From the NCBI RefSeq assembly GCF_025642115.1, contig NZ_CP106753.1:698501-762500 (forward strand): a stretch of 64,000 nt of DNA, in the 5' to 3' direction. This DNA is from Chitiniphilus purpureus (GTDB lineage: Bacteria; Pseudomonadota; Gammaproteobacteria; Burkholderiales; Chitinibacteraceae). Both the position numbers and the translations under genes were made by a program. How positions within the stretch are numbered: the stretch's first letter is position 1; each line of letters begins with the position of its first letter. The notes below the pieces were generated by a model. The model saw only the letters and a list, made by a program, of their open reading frames with translations. It had not been told where the DNA came from and ran no database searches. Below, one piece after another: positions 28,863-37,802 of the stretch.

Positions 28863-29657
28863 ATGACCCAGACCACCACCCTGCTTGCCCAGGCCGTCGG
28901 TGCCGCCGCGCCGACGCAGATCCACACCGATGCCACCGGCCTCGCGGCAGGCGAGGTCCGCGTCGACGCGCCCGCTGGTGCCTATACCGCCTATCATGCC
29001 GCACCGCTTGGTGCCGGTCCGCACCCGGTGGTGCTGCTGGTGCACGAAATCTTCGGCGTGCACGAACACATCCGCGACGTGGCGCGACGGCTGGCCAAGC
29101 TGGGCTACCTTGCCATCGCACCCGAGCTGTTCGAGCGCCAGGGCAAGGTGCAGCAGCTGCCCAGCATCGACGACATCCGCGCCGTGGTGGCACGCGTGCC
29201 GGACGAACAGGTGCTGGCCGACCTGGACGCCGCGCTCGCCTGGGCCACGCAGCACGGCGGCGATGTCGATCGCGTCGCCGTCACCGGCTTTTGCTGGGGC
29301 GGCCGCATCACCTGGCTCTACGCCGCGCACCAGCCCCGGCTCAAGGCCGCGGTGGCCTGGTACGGCCGCCTCGCCGGCGACACCACCCCCAACCAGCCGC
29401 GCTTCCCCATCGACATTGCCGGTCGGCTGCTTGCGCCGGTGCTGGGTCTGTACGGCGGCGCCGACGCGGGCATCCCGCTCGATACGGTGGCAGAGGTGCA
29501 GCACGCCCTTGCCAAGGCCGGCAGCGCCTCGACCATCCACGTCTACCCCGACGCCCCGCACGCCTTCCATGCCGACTACCGCCCAAGCTACCGTGCCGAG
29601 CCGGCCGCGGATGGATGGGCGCGGCTGCAGCGCTGGTTCAAGCAGCACGGGGTTTGA
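28863..29657 (+). CDS. Dienelactone hydrolase family protein
   Basis: A 264-residue alpha/beta hydrolase. Catalytic Cys144 in TGFCWGG, Asp201 in GGADAGIP and His233 in DAPHAFH form the DLH triad; Glu62 in HEIFGV matches the residue that activates the Cys. It hydrolyses lactones or esters, classically dienelactone; the true substrate here is unknown. CAGGAG precedes ATG 28863. Last gene of the sigma-54 operon by position. Confidence 0.92.
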   Translation: MTQTTTLLAQAVGAAAPTQIHTDATGLAAGEVRVDAPAGAYTAYHAAPLGAGPHPVVLLVHEIFGVHEHIRDVARRLAKLGYLAIAPELFERQGKVQQLPSIDDIRAVVARVPDEQVLADLDAALAWATQHGGDVDRVAVTGFCWGGRITWLYAAHQPRLKAAVAWYGRLAGDTTPNQPRFPIDIAGRLLAPVLGLYGGADAGIPLDTVAEVQHALAKAGSASTIHVYPDAPHAFHADYRPSYRAEPAADGWARLQRWFKQHGV

Positions 29658-29709
29658 GCAGGGGAGGTGGCGCTGGCTTTGGCGCTGCACGCCCGCGCCC
29701 ACACGGTGA

Positions 29710-30243
29710 TCAGGGCAGGGCCAGCGCCACCAATGCTGCGGCCGACGGCCAGCGGAACACAAAGGTGGGCACCACCGAGCCATCGGGCGCATGCCACACG
29801 GAAGCCTGTTCGCTCTGTGCGCCGAGGCTCAAGTAGAAGCGCTGTGCCCGGCTGTTGGCCTGGTTGACCAGCAAATAGAGCCCCAGGCCGGGACTAGCCT
29901 GCTCGCAAAGCCAGGCTGCGCTATACAGCAGGCGCCGCCCCAGCCCATGGCCCTGGCGCGTAGCTGCTACGTGCAAGTTATCCAGATAGTGGCCCCAGGC
30001 CGGATGCTCGGCCACGTAGCAGCAGGCGAACCCGGCCACGGGGCCGTCATCTTCTGCCACCAGCACCCGCTGATTGGCCTTCGGGTTGGCAAAACGCTGC
30101 TGCCACAGCGTTTGTCGCTCCGCCGGCGCAACGTCGCGCAGATAGTCCGCAGACAACACGCTGCCGTAAGTGCTCGCCCAACTGGCTGCATGCAGCGTGG
30201 CGATCTGTTTGGCGTGGGCGGAGGTGGCGGTGGTGATGTTCAT
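29710..30243 (-). CDS. GNAT-family N-acetyltransferase
   Basis: A 177-residue GNAT domain protein. The acetyl-CoA site is seen in LDNLHVAATRQGHGLGRRLL (motif A, Q-x-x-G-x-G/A) and motif B in LYLLVNQANSRAQRFYLSLG. Acceptor amine unknown. ATG 30243 gives MNITTATS; an upstream extension to 30321 lacks support. It converges on the hydrolase gene. Confidence 0.88.
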   Translation of the reverse strand: MNITTATSAHAKQIATLHAASWASTYGSVLSADYLRDVAPAERQTLWQQRFANPKANQRVLVAEDDGPVAGFACCYVAEHPAWGHYLDNLHVAATRQGHGLGRRLLYSAAWLCEQASPGLGLYLLVNQANSRAQRFYLSLGAQSEQASVWHAPDGSVVPTFVFRWPSAAALVALALP

Positions 30244-30271
30244 AAGCTGGTGGTGGCCTTGGTGCGTCAGC

Positions 30272-30976
30272 CTACAGGCTGGCATCGCTTGGCCATGCAA
30301 GGGCATTGCGCAGAGCAACAACTATATCGCTGGAATATTGAATTGGGTGTGGTTTGAAGTGGTGCAGGATTGGGGCCTGGGGTTCCGGCAACCCAGGCGC
30401 ATCAAACGCATCTGTCACCTCGCCAGATGTGTAATCGACATGGGTATGGTGCGTACCATCGCGCGAAGCAGCACGGAGCTCAATCGTATCGATGGTCAAC
30501 CCCTGGTTGCTTATCCGCAGCGTGTGTGTAACAAAAGTGCCGGACCCAGCGCCGGAGGCGTCAAGGTAGTCCAGCTTGATGATGATCCGCTGATCTTTCG
30601 CTGCCAGCCCGGTGATGTCGACCACGCAGCAGGGATCACCTTCGGCCGTCTTGCTGGGAATGACCAACCCCGAACCTGTCGCTTCGAATTTTTGCCGGTG
30701 GCGGCCTCAACCACTGTTTTCCTAGGCCGCGGATTGGCCAGCGTGCCGCTGTTACCGATGGGCTCATTAGCGTTCAGTTCACTCGTTTGGTTTTCTAGCA
30801 ATTTCGCCCTTAGGGGCGAGGAAGCGTCGGTGGAGACCGCTTTGGATTTCCGTCCACGAGTTGGCTGACGTGGTGGCAGAGAGGATGGCCAGCAGCATGG
30901 TGCTGGCGTAACAGATCGCTTTGAGGAAATACCTTGACGTCTTGAAAGTGGTTGGGGTGAGGCAATCAATGAACAA
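30272..30976 (-). pseudogene. Broken gene for a secreted hypothetical protein
   Basis: Three reading-frame pieces line up. From 30976 an N-terminus with a signal-like stretch (AICYASTMLLAILSATTSA) stops at 30779. A middle part (LLENQTSELNANEPIGNSG) is in another frame. The C-terminal part from about 30689 to 30272 returns to the first frame (KFEATGSGLVIPSKTAEGD onward). The second shift falls at a run of five A (30689-30693 complement); one more A would join the pieces. Lower GC than the flanks. No family recognised. Sequencing error cannot be excluded. Confidence 0.4.
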
Positions 30977-31013
30977 AACTGGATGGCGACCTTGGAACCT
31001 TGCCGGTCAACCG

Positions 31014-31667
31014 TCAGCCGCCCAATGGCTTGGGCGCATTGATCGCCAGTTGCGCGGCGAAAGCACGTTGGTAGGCGGGCCTTGCTTCACCTCGGGCGAC
31101 ATAGGCGGCCAGGTTGGCAAACTCGTCCAGCAGGCCGGACGATCTCAGCCTGAGCAGCACCGACACCATCAGCAGGTCTGCCGCACTGAAGGTGCCGTCG
31201 AGCCACTCGGCATCGCCCAGCCGCGCGGCAAGCTGGCACAGCCGATCGCGCACACGGTCCCGCACCAGCGGCAGGCGCTCCTGGCTCCAGGGCCTATCCC
31301 TCTCCAGCACCGTGGCGTTGGCGAGTTCAAGGATCGGCGGCTCCACGGTGTTGAGCGCGGCAAACATCCACATGACGGCCCGCGCGCGGGCATCCCCGGC
31401 CACCGGCAACAGACCCGCATGCTGCTCGGCAATGTGGAACACGATCGCACCGGTCTCGAACAGCACGAGATCGCCTTCCTCATACGTGGGAATCTGGCCA
31501 AAAGGATGAAGCGCCAGATGCGCGGGCTCCTTCATCGCATGGAAGGACACAAGGCGAACCTGGTAGGGCACGCCCGCTTCCTCCAGCGCCCAGCGGACCC
31601 GCGTATCGCGGGCCAGGCCTTTGCCGCCATCCGGCGAGCATTCGAAGGCAGTGATGGTGATGGTCAT
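31014..31667 (-). CDS. Glutathione S-transferase family protein
   Basis: A 217-residue GST. The thioredoxin-like N-terminal domain has HPFGQIPTYEEGDLVLFETGAI (cis-Pro and the Glu-Thr/Ser glutathione contact). The all-helical C-terminal domain has GTFSAADLLMVSVL (the N-capping box with conserved Asp). Probably conjugation or detoxification. Start ATG 31667. The 182-bp gap before it (31668-31849) shows nothing else. Confidence 0.9.
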   Translation of the reverse strand: MTITITAFECSPDGGKGLARDTRVRWALEEAGVPYQVRLVSFHAMKEPAHLALHPFGQIPTYEEGDLVLFETGAIVFHIAEQHAGLLPVAGDARARAVMWMFAALNTVEPPILELANATVLERDRPWSQERLPLVRDRVRDRLCQLAARLGDAEWLDGTFSAADLLMVSVLLRLRSSGLLDEFANLAAYVARGEARPAYQRAFAAQLAINAPKPLGG

Positions 31668-31849
31668 TGTGCGGGTTCCGTTGTCAGCTAGCTTTATAGG
31701 CAATGGGCAGCCGGAGTCGCGCAGCGGCGGAGGGAAACCAAAGCATGGTCTTGCGCTATCCCGTCGACTGAAAGCGAAATCGCGCAACGGCTGGCGCTGC
31801 AGCAGGCGCAGCCGCCGGCTTGGTTTGGCGCTCGCGGTGAATGGCTCGC

Positions 31850-32206
31850 CTAGCCCGCGTCGTGTGATTGCGATTGCGGTTGCTGGGCGCCGATACGCCC
31901 ATCCAACTGCCGAATCTGCCCCAGGATGTCCACCAGCTGCCGGCCATACTCGGTCAGCGCGTATTCGGTGCGTGGCGGCAGTTCGGCGTAGGTGGTCTTG
32001 CTGATCAGGCCATACTGGCCGAGCTTGCGTAGCCGCTCGGACAGCACCTTGGTGGAGATGCCCGGGATCGCGCGTTCCAGCGCGCCGGGGCGGATGGTGC
32101 CGTCGGCCACGGCGAGCAGCACCGACACCGACCATTTGCAGCCGATCACGTCTTCCAGCTGGTTGTAGACCGACGGCGTCGGCCGCGAAATTTTTTTGCC
32201 GTTCAT
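31850..32206 (-). CDS. HxlR-family transcriptional regulator
   Basis: A 118-residue winged-helix protein: GCKWSVSVLLAVADG, RAIPGISTKVLSERLRKL and the wing TTYAELPPRTEYALTEYG are family signatures. HxlR proteins respond to aldehydes, quinones or thiol stress. It is divergent from a small thioredoxin-like gene (32329), its probable target. The family-typical Cys is in position 23 (GCKW). Confidence 0.9.
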   Translation of the reverse strand: MNGKKISRPTPSVYNQLEDVIGCKWSVSVLLAVADGTIRPGALERAIPGISTKVLSERLRKLGQYGLISKTTYAELPPRTEYALTEYGRQLVDILGQIRQLDGRIGAQQPQSQSHDAG

Positions 32207-32328
32207 GTTCCGCAACTTACCCCGAAAAGTGCCCCGGGCACCGGAAAGTGCCCGCTGTCCGCGCTGCAAGCCCGCTTCTACAGTGCGTCTGTGCCACTGC
32301 CCGGCACCAACGAACAAGGAGCATTGCA

Positions 32329-32565
32329 ATGAAGACCACGGCGATTTTCTACCATGCCGGCTGCCCCGTCTGCGTCACCGCCGAACAGGGCCTGGCCCAC
32401 GCGCTCGATCCGCAGCGGTACACATTGGAGGTGGTGCACCTGGGCGAGGACAAGGCCCGCGTGGCCGAGGCCGAGCGGGCCGGGGTGCGTTCGGTACCAG
32501 CGCTGGTGCTGGATGGCGCCGCGTTCCATATCAACTTCGGTGCGGAACTGGCGGTGTTGAAGTAG
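32329..32565 (+). CDS. Small thioredoxin/glutaredoxin-like protein
   Basis: A 78-residue thioredoxin-fold protein with redox motif C-P-V-C (AGCPVC, residues 11-15) and a cis-Pro loop RSVPALVLDG. Ribosome site AAGGAG precedes the ATG. Likely thiol-disulfide oxidoreductase controlled by the divergent HxlR regulator. Confidence 0.85.
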   Translation: MKTTAIFYHAGCPVCVTAEQGLAHALDPQRYTLEVVHLGEDKARVAEAERAGVRSVPALVLDGAAFHINFGAELAVLK

Positions 32566-32574
32566 GGCGCCGCG

Positions 32575-32607
32575 CCCGGGCCGGGCGGCTGCCGCCCCTG
32601 GCCCGGG
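32575..32607. terminator. GC hairpin between convergent genes
   Basis: CCCGGGCC (32575-32582) pairs with GGCCCGGG (32600-32607), and inside it GGGCGG pairs with CCGCCC. The stem is long and interrupted only by a two-base bulge. No T-run; probably a bidirectional terminator. Confidence 0.5.
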
Positions 32608-32627
32608 GCCGCTGCGTGTCGCGGGCG

Positions 32628-33659
32628 TCAGTCGCCGGCCACGCGCACCACCAGCTTGCCGAAGTTACGGCCCTGCAGCAGGCCGATGAAGGCTTCGGGC
32701 GCGGCTTCCAGCCCGTGCACCATGTCTTCGCGCAGCGTCAGGTCCCCAGCCTGCACCCAGGTGGTCATGTCGCGCCGGAATGCCTCGAAGCGCTCGGCGT
32801 AGTGGTCAAAGACGACGAAGCCCTGCAGGCGCACGCGCTTGGGCAGCAGCGTGGCCAGCAGCCGTGGCAGGCGGTCCGGGCCGGCGGTGGTGCGCTCGTT
32901 GTAGTGGGCAATGAAGCCGCACAGCGGGATGCGCGCGCCGCTGTTCAGCAGCGGCAGCACCGCGTCGAGCACCTCGCCGCCCACGCTCTCGAAGTAGACG
33001 TCGATGCCATCCGGGCAGGCCGCTGCCAGGTCTTCGGCCCAGTGCGGATTGTGCCGGTCCAGGCAGGCATCGAAGCCCAGCGTCTCCACCGCGTAGCGGC
33101 ACTTGTCCGGACCGCTGGCGATGCCGACGGCACGTGCGCCTTTGAGCCTGGCCAGCTGCCCGACCACCGCGCCGACCGCGCCGGTGGCCGCGCCCACCAC
33201 CACCGTCTCGCCGGGGCGGGGCTGGCCGATATCGAGCAGGCCCACATAGGCGGTGAAGCCGGGCATGCCCAGTCCGCCCAGCGCCAGCGAGGGCTGCGCC
33301 ATCTCGCCCAGTGGTGTCAGGTCGCTGCCGTCCGAGAGGGCGTAGTCCTGCCAGCCCGCATTGCCCAGCACCAGTGCGCCTTCCTGAAAGCGCGAGTGGC
33401 GCGAGGCGACGACCCGGTTGACCGTGCCGCCGACCACGGGGGCACCCAGCGGTATCGGCGGCGCATAGCCGGGACCGATCTCATCCATCAGGTTGCGCAT
33501 ATAGGGGTCGAGCGACAGGTAGAGCGTGCGCAGCAGCACCTGTCCTTCGGCCGGCGTCGGCACCGGCTGGGTATCGAGCCGGAAGTCGGCCGGTCTGGGC
33601 AGGCCCTGTGGATGGGCGGCCAGCAGGATGCGCCGGTTGACAGCGGGGGTGATGGACAT
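32628..33659 (-). CDS. NADP-dependent oxidoreductase (CurA/leukotriene B4 dehydrogenase-like)
   Basis: A 343-residue zinc-independent MDR enzyme: N-terminal VLLRTLYLSLDPYMRNLM, NADP-binding GAATGAVGAVVGQLA, and YFESVGGEVLDAVLPLL. These reduce alpha,beta-unsaturated carbonyls with NADPH (curcumin reductase, LTB4 dehydrogenase). Start ATG 33659. An MFS gene lies just upstream on the same strand, possibly the same operon. Confidence 0.92.
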   Translation of the reverse strand: MSITPAVNRRILLAAHPQGLPRPADFRLDTQPVPTPAEGQVLLRTLYLSLDPYMRNLMDEIGPGYAPPIPLGAPVVGGTVNRVVASRHSRFQEGALVLGNAGWQDYALSDGSDLTPLGEMAQPSLALGGLGMPGFTAYVGLLDIGQPRPGETVVVGAATGAVGAVVGQLARLKGARAVGIASGPDKCRYAVETLGFDACLDRHNPHWAEDLAAACPDGIDVYFESVGGEVLDAVLPLLNSGARIPLCGFIAHYNERTTAGPDRLPRLLATLLPKRVRLQGFVVFDHYAERFEAFRRDMTTWVQAGDLTLREDMVHGLEAAPEAFIGLLQGRNFGKLVVRVAGD

Positions 33660-33696
33660 CGGGTTCTCCTTTGGGGATGTGGGGGAGCGGTGGTGT

Positions 33697-34914
33697 TCAG
33701 GCCACGGCCGGGCGGGGCCCGTGGCGCCAGGCGAGCAGCGTGCCGAGCGTGAGTGTGACCACGGCAAACGCCGGGCCGCCCAGGGCGCCGATATGGTCGA
33801 CCAGCAGGCCGCCGCCGATGGCGCCGCTGGCAATGGCGATCTGGAACGCCGCCACCAGCAGGCCGCCGGCGCCTTCGGCCTGATCGGGCGCCGCGCGGGT
33901 GATCCAGGTCTGGAAGCCGACCGGGAAGGCGCCGAAGGCAAAGCCCCACAGCACCACCGCCACGGCGGTGACCACGGATGAGCCGCCGGCCAGCAGCAGG
34001 CTGGCGGCCAGCACGGCGATCAGCGTGCCGCCGGCCACGATGGCCTGCCGTTCGCTGCGCTCGGCGATCCAGCCACCGGCGAAGTTGCCGAAGAAGCCCC
34101 CGATACCATAGCCCAACAGAATCGCCGAGATGGCGGTGACCGAGAGGTGGGTGACGTTCTCCATCAGCGGGCGGATATAGGTGAAGCCGGCGAAGTGGCC
34201 CGAGATCACCAGCAGCACCGCCAGCAAGGCCATGCGCACATGCGGGCGCGTCAGCAGCGCGCCCAGTGCGCGCAGATCCGGGTTGTCGCGTGGCGGCAGC
34301 GCCGGCAATGTGAAGCATTGGGCCAGCAGCGTGACCACACTGACCACACCGGCAGCCACGAAGGCGCTGCGCCAGCCCCACAGCTCACCCATCCACGCGC
34401 CCACCGGGGCGGCGCACACGGTGGCGACCGACACGCCGGTCAGGATCACCGACATGGCCCGCGCGAAGCGCTCGGCCGGCACCAGCCGCATTGCCAGTGC
34501 TGCCGCCATCGACCAGAAGCCGCCCAGTGCGATGCCCAGCATCACCCGCGCCACCAGCAGTACCGGCAGGCTGGCGGCGAACACGGCCAGGATGTTGGAC
34601 AGCAGCAGCAGCACGGTAAGCGCCAGCATCACCCGCCTGCGATCGAAGCGGCGTGTCAGGAGCGGAATCGAGGGGGCGGCGATGGCGCCGACCAGCGCCG
34701 TGGCGGTGACGGCCTGGCCGGCTGCGCCGTCGGTGATATTGAGATCGGCAGCCATTGCGGTGAGCAGGCTGGCCGGCAGGAATTCGGCCGTGACCAAACC
34801 GAATACCCCCAGCGCCAGCGAAGCCACGGCGGGCCAGTGCGCCGCCGCGACAGGACCGGCGGCGTGGGGCGGGGCGGGGGGCGCAACGGCGGCGGGGCTG
34901 GAGGCAGAAGGCAT
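33697..34914 (-). CDS. MFS efflux transporter (YdhP/NepI-like)
   Basis: A 405-residue, about twelve-helix facilitator of the DHA1 type: LALGVFGLVTAEFLPASLL in helix 1, PLLTRRFDRRRVMLAL in loop 2/3. Related exporters move drugs, arabinose or purine nucleosides. It is divergent from a cupin-AraC regulator (34994), probably its activator. ATG 34914 chosen; the frame continues upstream without homology. Confidence 0.9.
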   Translation of the reverse strand: MPSASSPAAVAPPAPPHAAGPVAAAHWPAVASLALGVFGLVTAEFLPASLLTAMAADLNITDGAAGQAVTATALVGAIAAPSIPLLTRRFDRRRVMLALTVLLLLSNILAVFAASLPVLLVARVMLGIALGGFWSMAAALAMRLVPAERFARAMSVILTGVSVATVCAAPVGAWMGELWGWRSAFVAAGVVSVVTLLAQCFTLPALPPRDNPDLRALGALLTRPHVRMALLAVLLVISGHFAGFTYIRPLMENVTHLSVTAISAILLGYGIGGFFGNFAGGWIAERSERQAIVAGGTLIAVLAASLLLAGGSSVVTAVAVVLWGFAFGAFPVGFQTWITRAAPDQAEGAGGLLVAAFQIAIASGAIGGGLLVDHIGALGGPAFAVVTLTLGTLLAWRHGPRPAVA

Positions 34915-34993
34915 GGCGCGGCAGTCCTGGAGAGTGGAGACAGCCCGCAGCTTAGGGGTATTATTTCGGCGTTTGAATGCCGGAAAAGCCAGA

Positions 34994-36007
34994 ATGCTTG
35001 ATCTTTTGTCCAAACCTCCGCTGAAGCAGGCCGGCAACACCACCGAGGCGGGCGACATGCTCACCGAAATCCTGCTGGGCCTGCGCCTGGATGGCGTCGA
35101 GTATGGCCGCTGCATGGTGCCGGTGCCGTGGGCGATCTCGTTCCCACCACAGCGCGATGCGCGTTTCCACTTCGTTGCGCGTGGTGGCTGCTGGCTGCAG
35201 GCGCCGGGCGTGGACTGGGTACGCCTGAACCCGGGTGACGCAGTGCTGCTGCCGCGTGGCAGTGCGCACGTACTGGCCAGCTCGCCGGCGCTGCCGCCGG
35301 TGCGGATCGAGACACTGACGCGGGTGGCGGTGGCGGACAACCTCTATCTGGTGCGCGGCAACGGCATCGGCACCCCGGCAGCCGAGGGCGATGCCGGCCT
35401 TGAACCGGCGCTGGATGTGATGTTCTGCGGCAGCATGCGCTTCAACCTGGACCCGTTGCACCCGCTGGTGTCGATGATGCCGGATGTGATGCGCGCCGGA
35501 AAGCTGGCGCAGCGCGATCCCACCGTGCCGGCGCTGCTGGAGGCGATGGAGCGCGAAGTGGCACTCGACCGGATCGGCGCCTGCGGGGTGCTGGCCCGAT
35601 TGGCGGACGTGCTGGCGGCCAGCATCATCCGCGCCTGGGTGGAGTGCGGCTGCAGCGATGCCACCGGCTGGATCGCCGCGGTGCGTTGCCCGCGCATCGG
35701 CAAGGTGATCGCTGCCATCCACGCCGATCCCGGGCGCGACTGGACGGTGCCGATGCTGGCCGGGCTGATGGGCGCCTCGCGCTCCAGCTTCGCTGAGGCG
35801 TTCACCCGCATCATGGGCGAGAGCCCGGCCAGGTATGTGGCCAAGGTGAAGATGTTCCAGGCCCGTCAGTGGATCTCGCGCGACGGCATGCGCATCGCTG
35901 TCGCCGCCAGCCGGCTGGGCTACGACTCGGAAGCCTCGTTCAGCCGCGCCTTCAAGCGCATCATCGGCCACCCGCCCAGCCTGGCACGGGTGGCGCCGGC
36001 GCAATAG
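34994..36007 (+). CDS. AraC-family regulator with N-terminal cupin (RclR-like)
   Basis: A 337-residue regulator. The cupin_6 domain (about residues 1-190) contains MVPVPWAISFPPQRDARFHFVA and NPGDAVLLPRGSAHVL. The C-terminal AraC domain has MLAGLMGASRSSFAEAFTRI and VAASRLGYDSEASFSRAFKR. Regulators of this layout sense reactive chlorine or electrophiles and activate a divergent exporter or reductase, here the MFS-CurA pair. Confidence 0.9.
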   Translation: MLDLLSKPPLKQAGNTTEAGDMLTEILLGLRLDGVEYGRCMVPVPWAISFPPQRDARFHFVARGGCWLQAPGVDWVRLNPGDAVLLPRGSAHVLASSPALPPVRIETLTRVAVADNLYLVRGNGIGTPAAEGDAGLEPALDVMFCGSMRFNLDPLHPLVSMMPDVMRAGKLAQRDPTVPALLEAMEREVALDRIGACGVLARLADVLAASIIRAWVECGCSDATGWIAAVRCPRIGKVIAAIHADPGRDWTVPMLAGLMGASRSSFAEAFTRIMGESPARYVAKVKMFQARQWISRDGMRIAVAASRLGYDSEASFSRAFKRIIGHPPSLARVAPAQ

Positions 36008-36032
36008 CCGCCGCTTCAACCCTGCGGCAGGC

Positions 36033-36566
36033 TCAAACCGCCGGCTGCGGCACCGCCGCCGGGGCGAGCGCCCGGTTGGCGCGCCGGATGAAGCGCCAAT
36101 GCCCGAGCCAGAGGACGATGGCGAGCAGGCCGGCCACACTGCCGAGCAGGTTGGGCAGCAGCGACACGATCTGGGCCGCGCACCAGCCGATGCCGGACGC
36201 CATGCCGAACGAGCGGAACCCGGCCAGCGCCGGATTGTGCTGCGCCTCGTTGCGCAGCGCCTTGGCCACGTTGGCGATGATGAAGAAATCCTCGATGAAG
36301 TTGTACGGCAGCAGGAATATCAGCCAGACGCTGTCGGGCGAAGCCGGGCGGGCTGCCGGCGCAACCCGCAGCAATGTCTGCCGCAGGTCGCAGGCGTAGC
36401 GGTAGACCAGCCACAGGAAGGCCGCAATGGCAACGACGCTGCCGGCAGGGCCGAGCAGCCGGATTTCCCCGAGCAGGCCGCCCGCGCCCGGGTTCAGAAA
36501 CGGGTAGGCGAGCGCGACGGCGACAGGAATGCTCAGCAGGATCTTGAACAGGGTCAGCATGGGCAT
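36033..36566 (-). CDS. Membrane protein of unknown function, about 177 aa
   Basis: Not recognised. Three to four hydrophobic segments: LFKILLSIPVAVALAYPFL, GSVVAIAAFLWLVYRYA, and a C-terminal LLPNLLGSVAGLLAIVLW. A conserved-looking acidic loop IFLLPYNFIEDFFIIANV lies between. Start at ATG 36566 or 36560. It converges with the AraC gene. GC-rich and compositionally native. Confidence 0.6.
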   Translation of the reverse strand: MPMLTLFKILLSIPVAVALAYPFLNPGAGGLLGEIRLLGPAGSVVAIAAFLWLVYRYACDLRQTLLRVAPAARPASPDSVWLIFLLPYNFIEDFFIIANVAKALRNEAQHNPALAGFRSFGMASGIGWCAAQIVSLLPNLLGSVAGLLAIVLWLGHWRFIRRANRALAPAAVPQPAV

Positions 36567-36923
36567 GCATGGGGGATAAGGTACTGCACGAAGGCAAGCC
36601 AGCCGGGCAGGAGTTCCGCGCTGTCGGATGCTGCCGTGATAGTACGAAAGCATGGACCTGGGTGGCATCTGTATGCTGCTGCGCAGGAGGGAAAAACATG
36701 CACCATGCATATGATGAGCTGATGTGCCATGTCTTTGGGATGAACAGGAATAATGCTGGGGCTGCTTTGAAGGAAAAGGAGCCCTGTTTGCTGGCTTCTG
36801 AATCAGTTGCCGAGACTAACCCTCCGGCCAACCAGCTTGACCAAAATGGCCTTCAGGCTTTCTTCATTGCGGCAAAATCATGTCAGCGAGGCATTTTCAA
36901 CATCAGGACGCAAGAGAATTTCC
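36567..36923. other. 357-bp gap, start of the AT-richer accessory stretch
   Basis: No convincing gene. Short frames on both strands lack ribosome sites. Base composition becomes visibly poorer in GC from about 36640. Confidence 0.4.
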
Positions 36924-37427
36924 ATGTCAACACCAACGAATCGGATGAAGCTGCGGCAATTGTTTGAACGCTTGGGCGCGAAAGACCCGGATGCCTGGGC
37001 CGCGTCGCAGGTGGATGAGGGGAGCAATCAGCTTCACCGCTTCCTCTTTTTGCGGGAGGCCTGGGCGAAGGTCATTCTGGATGACAATAACGATTGGATC
37101 ACGCAGCAAATCGAGGCGGTCAAGGCCGACCCCGAGGCGCCGTTCGCCGGGACTGGTCTTGCACTTGAACGGCTGCTGGCTGTTGGTGCCCAAAACCGCG
37201 ACCTGACTGACCTGGTCCGGGGAATGCAGGCGCGACTTTTGTTCGATCTGTGCTACCTCCTGGATGATCCTTCATTCGATGAAGCTGAGCTGGCAGAGGT
37301 GGGCTGGTGTCTCGTTGAAACCGATTCGCAGTTTCGTCCAACAGGGAATACCATCGGCGGGTTGTATGAATCGGTCCTCGACACGGACCCCACTGGTCGA
37401 GAGATGCGGCCGCGCCATGCGGCTTAG
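36924..37427 (+). CDS. Hypothetical protein, 167 aa
   Basis: ATG 36924 follows CAAGAGAATTTCC. A soluble, acidic protein (RQLFERLGAKDPDAWAASQV, LFDLCYLLDDPSF, EVGWCLVETDS). No signal peptide or membrane helix. No family recognised. The size, acidity and location in an accessory stretch resemble immunity proteins or small phage-type proteins, but no toxin gene is next to it. Confidence 0.65.
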   Translation: MSTPTNRMKLRQLFERLGAKDPDAWAASQVDEGSNQLHRFLFLREAWAKVILDDNNDWITQQIEAVKADPEAPFAGTGLALERLLAVGAQNRDLTDLVRGMQARLLFDLCYLLDDPSFDEAELAEVGWCLVETDSQFRPTGNTIGGLYESVLDTDPTGREMRPRHAA

Positions 37428-37802
37428 GCCCTTCGCCCAGGGCATGTCCTGCAAGTGAGTCACCGCGAACGTCAAGTATGGGACTACACATGCTTCATGG
37501 CACTATCAGGAGCATTCAAAGCGTGAGCGAAACTTCTGCGCGTCCGCTTGGTGATGAAACCTTGGCACGATATACAACGACGGCATAAATTCGGTCCGAA
37601 TACCAATATGGATGACGTTGCAGCTGCAATGACAAGCCTTCTGCACATGGATCAAAATTCAAGGCCCTGACAAGTGTTTCCGGCTGCGCCGGTATGCGGT
37701 TCGCACCAGTGCTGCTTAGGTGATTGTTCGAATTGTTTGCTTTACGCTTATGGACTGGCGGCCGATAGCGTCCAGCCACCTAACTCAGACTTTGGAGCGT
37801 TC
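37428..37802. other. 375-bp gap with a possible gene stub
   Basis: One short frame stands out: GTG 37523 with AGGAG upstream, ending at TAA 37588, coding 21 residues (SETSARPLGDETLARYTTTA). It looks like the first codons of a lost gene. The rest of the gap shows no gene. Confidence 0.3.

Noticed and set aside
36647..36680. Sigma-54 promoter TGGCATCTGTATGC before the hypothetical protein
   Set aside because: The GG to GC spacing is one base short of the strict requirement.
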